Translations under genes and position numbers: made by a program
NCBI GenBank assembly: GCA_002686995.1
Contig: NYZC01000232.1
Location: 1 to 38,913 of the forward strand
Direction of reading: 5' to 3'
Source: Phycisphaeraceae bacterium
GTDB lineage: Bacteria; Planctomycetota; Phycisphaerae; Phycisphaerales; Phycisphaeraceae
Length of the DNA stretch: 38,913 nt
Part shown: positions 37,501-38,913 of the stretch, one piece after another
Layout of the letters: every line of letters begins with the position of its first letter
How positions within the stretch are numbered: position 1 is the stretch's first letter
Notes under the pieces: model-generated
Told to the model about the DNA's origin: nothing
Seen by the model: only the letters and a program-made list of their open reading frames with translations
Databases searched by the model: none

Positions 37501-37921
37501 AGAGCAGCGGCGTCTCGATCCTTGCACGTCCGCGCACGGTCGTATCGCTCACGAGATCGACATCCGCCGCGATGGCAAGGTGCCCGCTCTCCAGGCCCAT
37601 GGTGATCGTCGCGTCGTCCGTGCCTGCACCGTGGAGCGTCAGCGTGTTGCCACGGATCGTCAGGTCATGGCGGGTTTCGAACTGAATCGTGCCCAGCGTC
37701 ACCGGCACGTCGAGCGTGATCTCGGCATCGTCAAGGGGCCGGTGTGCGCAGAATCGCGCCACGTCGCCGATCCCGTTGGGAACGACACCCGACCAGTAGG
37801 ACGGATTGCTCCAGTCGCCGCCTTCGATGCGCTGCCATGTACCGGTGCCGGCAGGGAGTCGAGCGCTCGAGGCCAGAAAGACAAGCGTCGCGAGGCCGAA
37901 AAGGGGGATCCGCGGTGCCAT
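34541..37921 (-). CDS. PEP-CTERM protein with autotransporter-type beta-strand repeats
   Basis: From the ATG at 37921 the protein has 1126 residues. It begins with a signal peptide (PLFGLATLVFLASSARLPAG) followed by GGDWSNPSYWSG, typical of planctomycete beta-repeat proteins. The body is rich in Gly, Thr and Val and contains autotransporter-associated beta-strand repeats such as DSTYTGTTIIDGG and GHNSYSGPTVVNG. A beta-helix fold and export are expected. Near residue 1003 comes VPEPATSAVLSLGAILLAG and a basic GRCGRR patch: a PEP-CTERM signal, cut and sorted by exosortase. Such signals normally end the protein, yet this frame continues about 95 residues across the zinc-ribbon gene, so the original stop was probably lost or a frameshift is present. 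A frame further on stops at 34800. A GGAGG site 6 nt upstream supports 37921 over an earlier ATG at 37963. Confidence 0.88.
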   Translation of the reverse strand: MAPRIPLFGLATLVFLASSARLPAGTGTWQRIEGGDWSNPSYWSGVVPNGIGDVARFCAHRPLDDAEITLDVPVTLGTIQFETRHDLTIRGNTLTLHGAGTDDATITMGLESGHLAIAADVDLVSDTTVRGRARIETPLLFQRLVRGDGHLTIEHGHVFLTQDSTYTGTTIIDGGLVRATHQNGFGSASAPTVVGGRNAAIELWVPIGESIRLDNASGFAFTGAIVSHGGSGTRTISGDVDLGSVGSYVGGHRHAVIGGAVTGGFLRKVGSGALTLTGALSFTGRAEVGRDGEGGSLGVRDQAAFHTTSELIANAGGSIGAIGSAEASDMIGDTVPLTLNGGRFGFRGSGGTDSTEHVGSITLNRNLSGIIVSQSSDLLTSTLVAEAVARRSGAIVEFANGDRGALGGGATTDPRVLFSNAPDVDNGIMGGWALVTDERSFLSDFATYHLVHGVRSIGAGGRPAQVSGAAATANVLAEDSLNPLVADTTINSLKIANNDPPDTPIDLDLGTHALNIDSGGMLRQFRNATTIFNGRLTAGGTRPGAELFATIKQATTTISASIVDNAGGAVGLTKSGRGTLVISGHNSYSGPTVVNGAGLGSTESGMLIVTAPEAIPSDNTVIVNGGEYRINFDTDVPIDLGGLELRDGGAITTQFGSVAENFDVTIDAGTYTFESGTVVAKLAGDGTLSKRTDGTVRLKGDNAGLTGDVIVHDGLLVAEHRRAAGTGRVTVHDAGRFILEADTVSTDVVLAGGELAPANPENTVGSHRTLIGSVEVTADSRILSYDGLAIGQVDTVDLDLQGPITISPNVVLEIIGPNGLDVFGDLNLGAGAELRAEQQEISVMPTAGSVIGGSGTIDASVVIANGAVVSPGLSTGALNLANATLDDGGFYDWEIRDAEGSAGSGHDLLNVADDLVMAASSSNPFRIRVRGLGPGGAAGAISRFHRGRGYEWPIASAGQLLQFNPATIAIDTSEFETHNPVDVGSRFSVAASDNRIILRYEVVPEPATSAVLSLGAILLAGRCGRRCVSIHRPFSSSAVADERDETDDDQGAENDEDCQGDTSHDGTHGQTLIHRSRTEVDRMSTKVNAAFRTLNRVQHDQRAAFRTWHTGVGAVSIVGESKRVVF
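34595..34816 (+). CDS. Small zinc-ribbon membrane protein
   Basis: The 73-residue protein begins with two CxxC pairs (CPKCG at 3-7 and CPECG at 17-21), the pattern of a zinc ribbon. It ends in one membrane helix at about 48-69 (IALAILIVFGALIVIGLVAL). Small proteins of this layout are common in Planctomycetota, but their function is not established. The frame is open upstream of this ATG with no other ATG, GTG or TTG, and no good ribosome site is visible, so a start farther upstream at a rare codon is possible. It lies 119 bp after NRPS-4 and converges on the PEP-CTERM gene, whose frame runs over it on the other strand. The paired cysteines and clean membrane helix make this the likelier coding strand. 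Confidence 0.75.
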   Translation: MPCPKCGALIVLNAIQCPECGVHFRGHAVDFSPTTVDKRLTVRPVMRRIALAILIVFGALIVIGLVALISNSG

Positions 37922-37932
37922 CTCGATCCTCC
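37922..37932 (-). promoter_or_regulatory. Strong ribosome binding site of the PEP-CTERM gene
   Basis: On the minus strand GGAGG (37932-37928) sits 6 nt before the ATG at 37921. This favours that start over the in-frame ATG at 37963, which has no such site and falls on the predicted transcription start. Confidence 0.7.
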
Positions 37933-37967
37933 AGTCTTGCAGATGATCCTTCCCGTACGCCACCTTG

Positions 37968-37996
37968 ATTGTACCACCGTCGCCACGGTTTCTGAA
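37968..37996 (-). promoter_or_regulatory. Candidate promoter of the PEP-CTERM gene
   Basis: On the minus strand TTCAGA (37996-37991) and TACAAT (37973-37968) are separated by exactly 17 bp. The -10 matches five of six positions and the -35 four of six. Transcription would begin near 37961, about 40 nt before the ATG at 37921. The -35 hexamer overlaps the ribosome site of the divergent gene at 38008. Confidence 0.5.
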
Positions 37997-38007
37997 GGAG
38001 CGACTTC

Positions 38008-38319
38008 ATGATCGCGGGTCTACGATGCCTGGCATTCTTCATCGAGACGACAATGTGCTTCGTCACCCCGTACGATCGGCGCGCTGATCGGACTGGTACA
38101 GATGCTGTTTCAGCAGGCAACGTGGTACGATCAGCTTGCCAGACCACGGTCGAATTCAAGCCGGACGAGGTCGTATTGATCCTTGCGTCATTCATCCTGA
38201 TCGTCGCATGGGCCGGATACGACCTGTCGCAGCAGCCAGAATTTCACCTGGCCACGAAATCGATGATCGAGAAGTTCGAGACGCGAATCGAGGAACTTTC
38301 AGGCAATGACGGATCATGA
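38008..38319 (+). CDS. Small membrane protein of unknown function
   Basis: I do not recognise this 103-residue protein. AAGGAG lies 7 nt before the ATG, which is strong support for the start. One clear membrane helix spans about residues 53-71 (DEVVLILASFILIVAWAGY), followed by a charged C-terminal helix (MIEKFETRIEELSG). The first 45 residues have a Cys/Arg/Thr-rich composition that looks less protein-like, so translation from a later start cannot be excluded. The stop overlaps the start of the lipoprotein gene by 14 bp, which suggests translational coupling and a shared envelope role. Confidence 0.6.
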   Translation: MIAGLRCLAFFIETTMCFVTPYDRRADRTGTDAVSAGNVVRSACQTTVEFKPDEVVLILASFILIVAWAGYDLSQQPEFHLATKSMIEKFETRIEELSGNDGS

Positions 38320-38719
38320 GATACCGGCGCGCCGATACCGGTGGCTGCTTGCCGTTGCGCTGCTGGCCATGGTGCTGACCGGCTGCGGCACTTTCCGGAA
38401 CCGAGCCGTCGTGCGAGAGCAGCTGATCGTGTCGCCGGGCGGCGCGATGCTGATGCTGGGCGATGGCAGGACGGGCGACGCGATGCGCCCGGAGATGAAG
38501 CTGATCGAGATTCATGATGACACCTCGGCTTCCGTTCGCTTTCCGCAGGCCAGGGAGCCGGCGCGCCTGTCGCTGGACGCCTGGACGGACCTGCCGATGA
38601 CCGATCCGGAGCACCCGGTCCGCGCGCGCCTGATCCGGATCGACCGCAAGGCGAACCAGGTGACGCTCGAGTACGAGTTCTGGGTCGAGGCGGGACCGCC
38701 GATCCTCAGGCACCTGTGA
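38306..38719 (+). CDS. Predicted lipoprotein of unknown function
   Basis: The 137-residue protein has a basic N-terminus, a hydrophobic core (WLLAVALLAMVL) and the lipobox LTGC with the cysteine at position 27. It is therefore probably a lipid-anchored envelope protein. The mature part is short and beta-rich (QLIVSPGGAMLMLGDG, LIEIHDDTSASVRF, ANQVTLEYEFWVEAG). I do not assign a family. It overlaps the upstream membrane-protein gene by 14 bp in another frame. Confidence 0.8.
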   Translation: MTDHEIPARRYRWLLAVALLAMVLTGCGTFRNRAVVREQLIVSPGGAMLMLGDGRTGDAMRPEMKLIEIHDDTSASVRFPQAREPARLSLDAWTDLPMTDPEHPVRARLIRIDRKANQVTLEYEFWVEAGPPILRHL

Positions 38720-38753
38720 GCAGCGGGTTCCGGGTGTCGGGTTTCGTGCCCAA

Positions 38754-38913
38754 TCACCCAGTCCCCCATCCACCCACTCACCCATCCACCCATCCACCCA
38801 TTCACCCATCCACCCATTCACCCATTCACCCATTCACCCACTCACCCACTCACCCACTCACCCACTCACCCACTCACCCACTCACCCACTCACCCACTCA
38901 CCCACTCACCCAC
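38754..38913. repeat. 8-bp tandem repeat array, running off the right edge
   Basis: Twenty consecutive 8-bp units fill exactly 160 bp to the window end. The first ten are variants (TCACCCAT, CCACCCAT and others), and the last ten are identical TCACCCAC copies. The sharp change from mixed to uniform units suggests recent expansion at the distal end. It begins 34 bp after the lipoprotein stop. On the minus strand it reads as GGGTGAGT-type repeats. Confidence 0.95.

Noticed and set aside
34829..38011. Plus-strand open frames of 442 and 481 codons across the PEP-CTERM gene
   Set aside because: The minus-strand protein has a signal peptide, beta repeats and a sorting signal; the plus-strand frames show no domains.
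38192..38833. Minus-strand frame with Trp/Gly-rich repeats over the tandem array
   Set aside because: The repeats come from translating the 8-bp array, and the rest lies opposite the lipoprotein gene.
38754..38913. CRISPR array
   Set aside because: The units are 8 bp and contiguous, with no spacers.

Overview
This window looks like the chromosome of a Planctomycetota bacterium, probably uncultured. It is GC-rich. Both edges carry large secreted or surface proteins of a kind common in that phylum: a Calx-beta repeat protein with an N-terminal LEPR-XLL-like motif (LEKRRLLS) on the left, and an autotransporter-type beta-strand repeat protein with a PEP-CTERM sorting signal on the right. The phylum assignment is inference from these signals.

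Left part (1-3436). Three genes lie on the minus strand: the Calx-beta surface protein (running off the left edge), a class 3 lipase, and a membrane-anchored protein I do not recognise. A 334-bp divergent intergenic region with several inverted repeats and a plausible promoter then leads into the main locus.

Centre (3437-34475). Six plus-strand genes, packed end to end, form a hybrid NRPS/PKS assembly line: NRPS-1 (C-A-PCP), NRPS-2 (C-A-PCP-KS-AT*-A-PCP-C-PCP), NRPS-3 (C-A0-PCP-C-A-PCP), a PKS (KS-AT-KR0-ACP), a stand-alone luciferase-like monooxygenase (LLM), and NRPS-4 (C-A-PCP-C-A-PCP). Binding-pocket residues read by eye suggest valine (NRPS-1), proline-like substrates (both A domains of NRPS-2), an aliphatic residue (NRPS-3) and alanine twice (NRPS-4). 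The PKS uses malonyl-CoA and probably keeps the beta-keto group. I see no epimerization domain, thioesterase or reductase release domain, phosphopantetheinyl transferase, MbtH protein or transporter.

The unusual core is a run of broken or incomplete modules in the middle of the line. In NRPS-2 the AT domain stops just after its HAFH motif and continues in frame as an A domain, with no rest-of-AT, carrier or C domain between. NRPS-2 ends with a C-PCP module that has no A domain. NRPS-3 then begins with a C-A-PCP module whose A domain has lost its ATP-binding loop and catalytic lysine. There are nine carrier domains but only six A domains that look functional and one complete AT. Either substrates are shared between modules or supplied in trans, some modules are skipped, or the cluster is being remodelled. 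Assembly error must be excluded for the AT-A junction. The LLM and NRPS-4 carry near-identical N-terminal helices, which may dock both to the upstream PKS.

Right part (34476-38913). A small zinc-ribbon membrane protein converges on the PEP-CTERM protein gene, whose frame runs about 100 codons past its sorting signal and across the zinc-ribbon gene on the opposite strand. Divergent from the PEP-CTERM gene lie a small membrane protein gene and an overlapping lipoprotein gene. The window ends inside an array of 8-bp tandem repeats.
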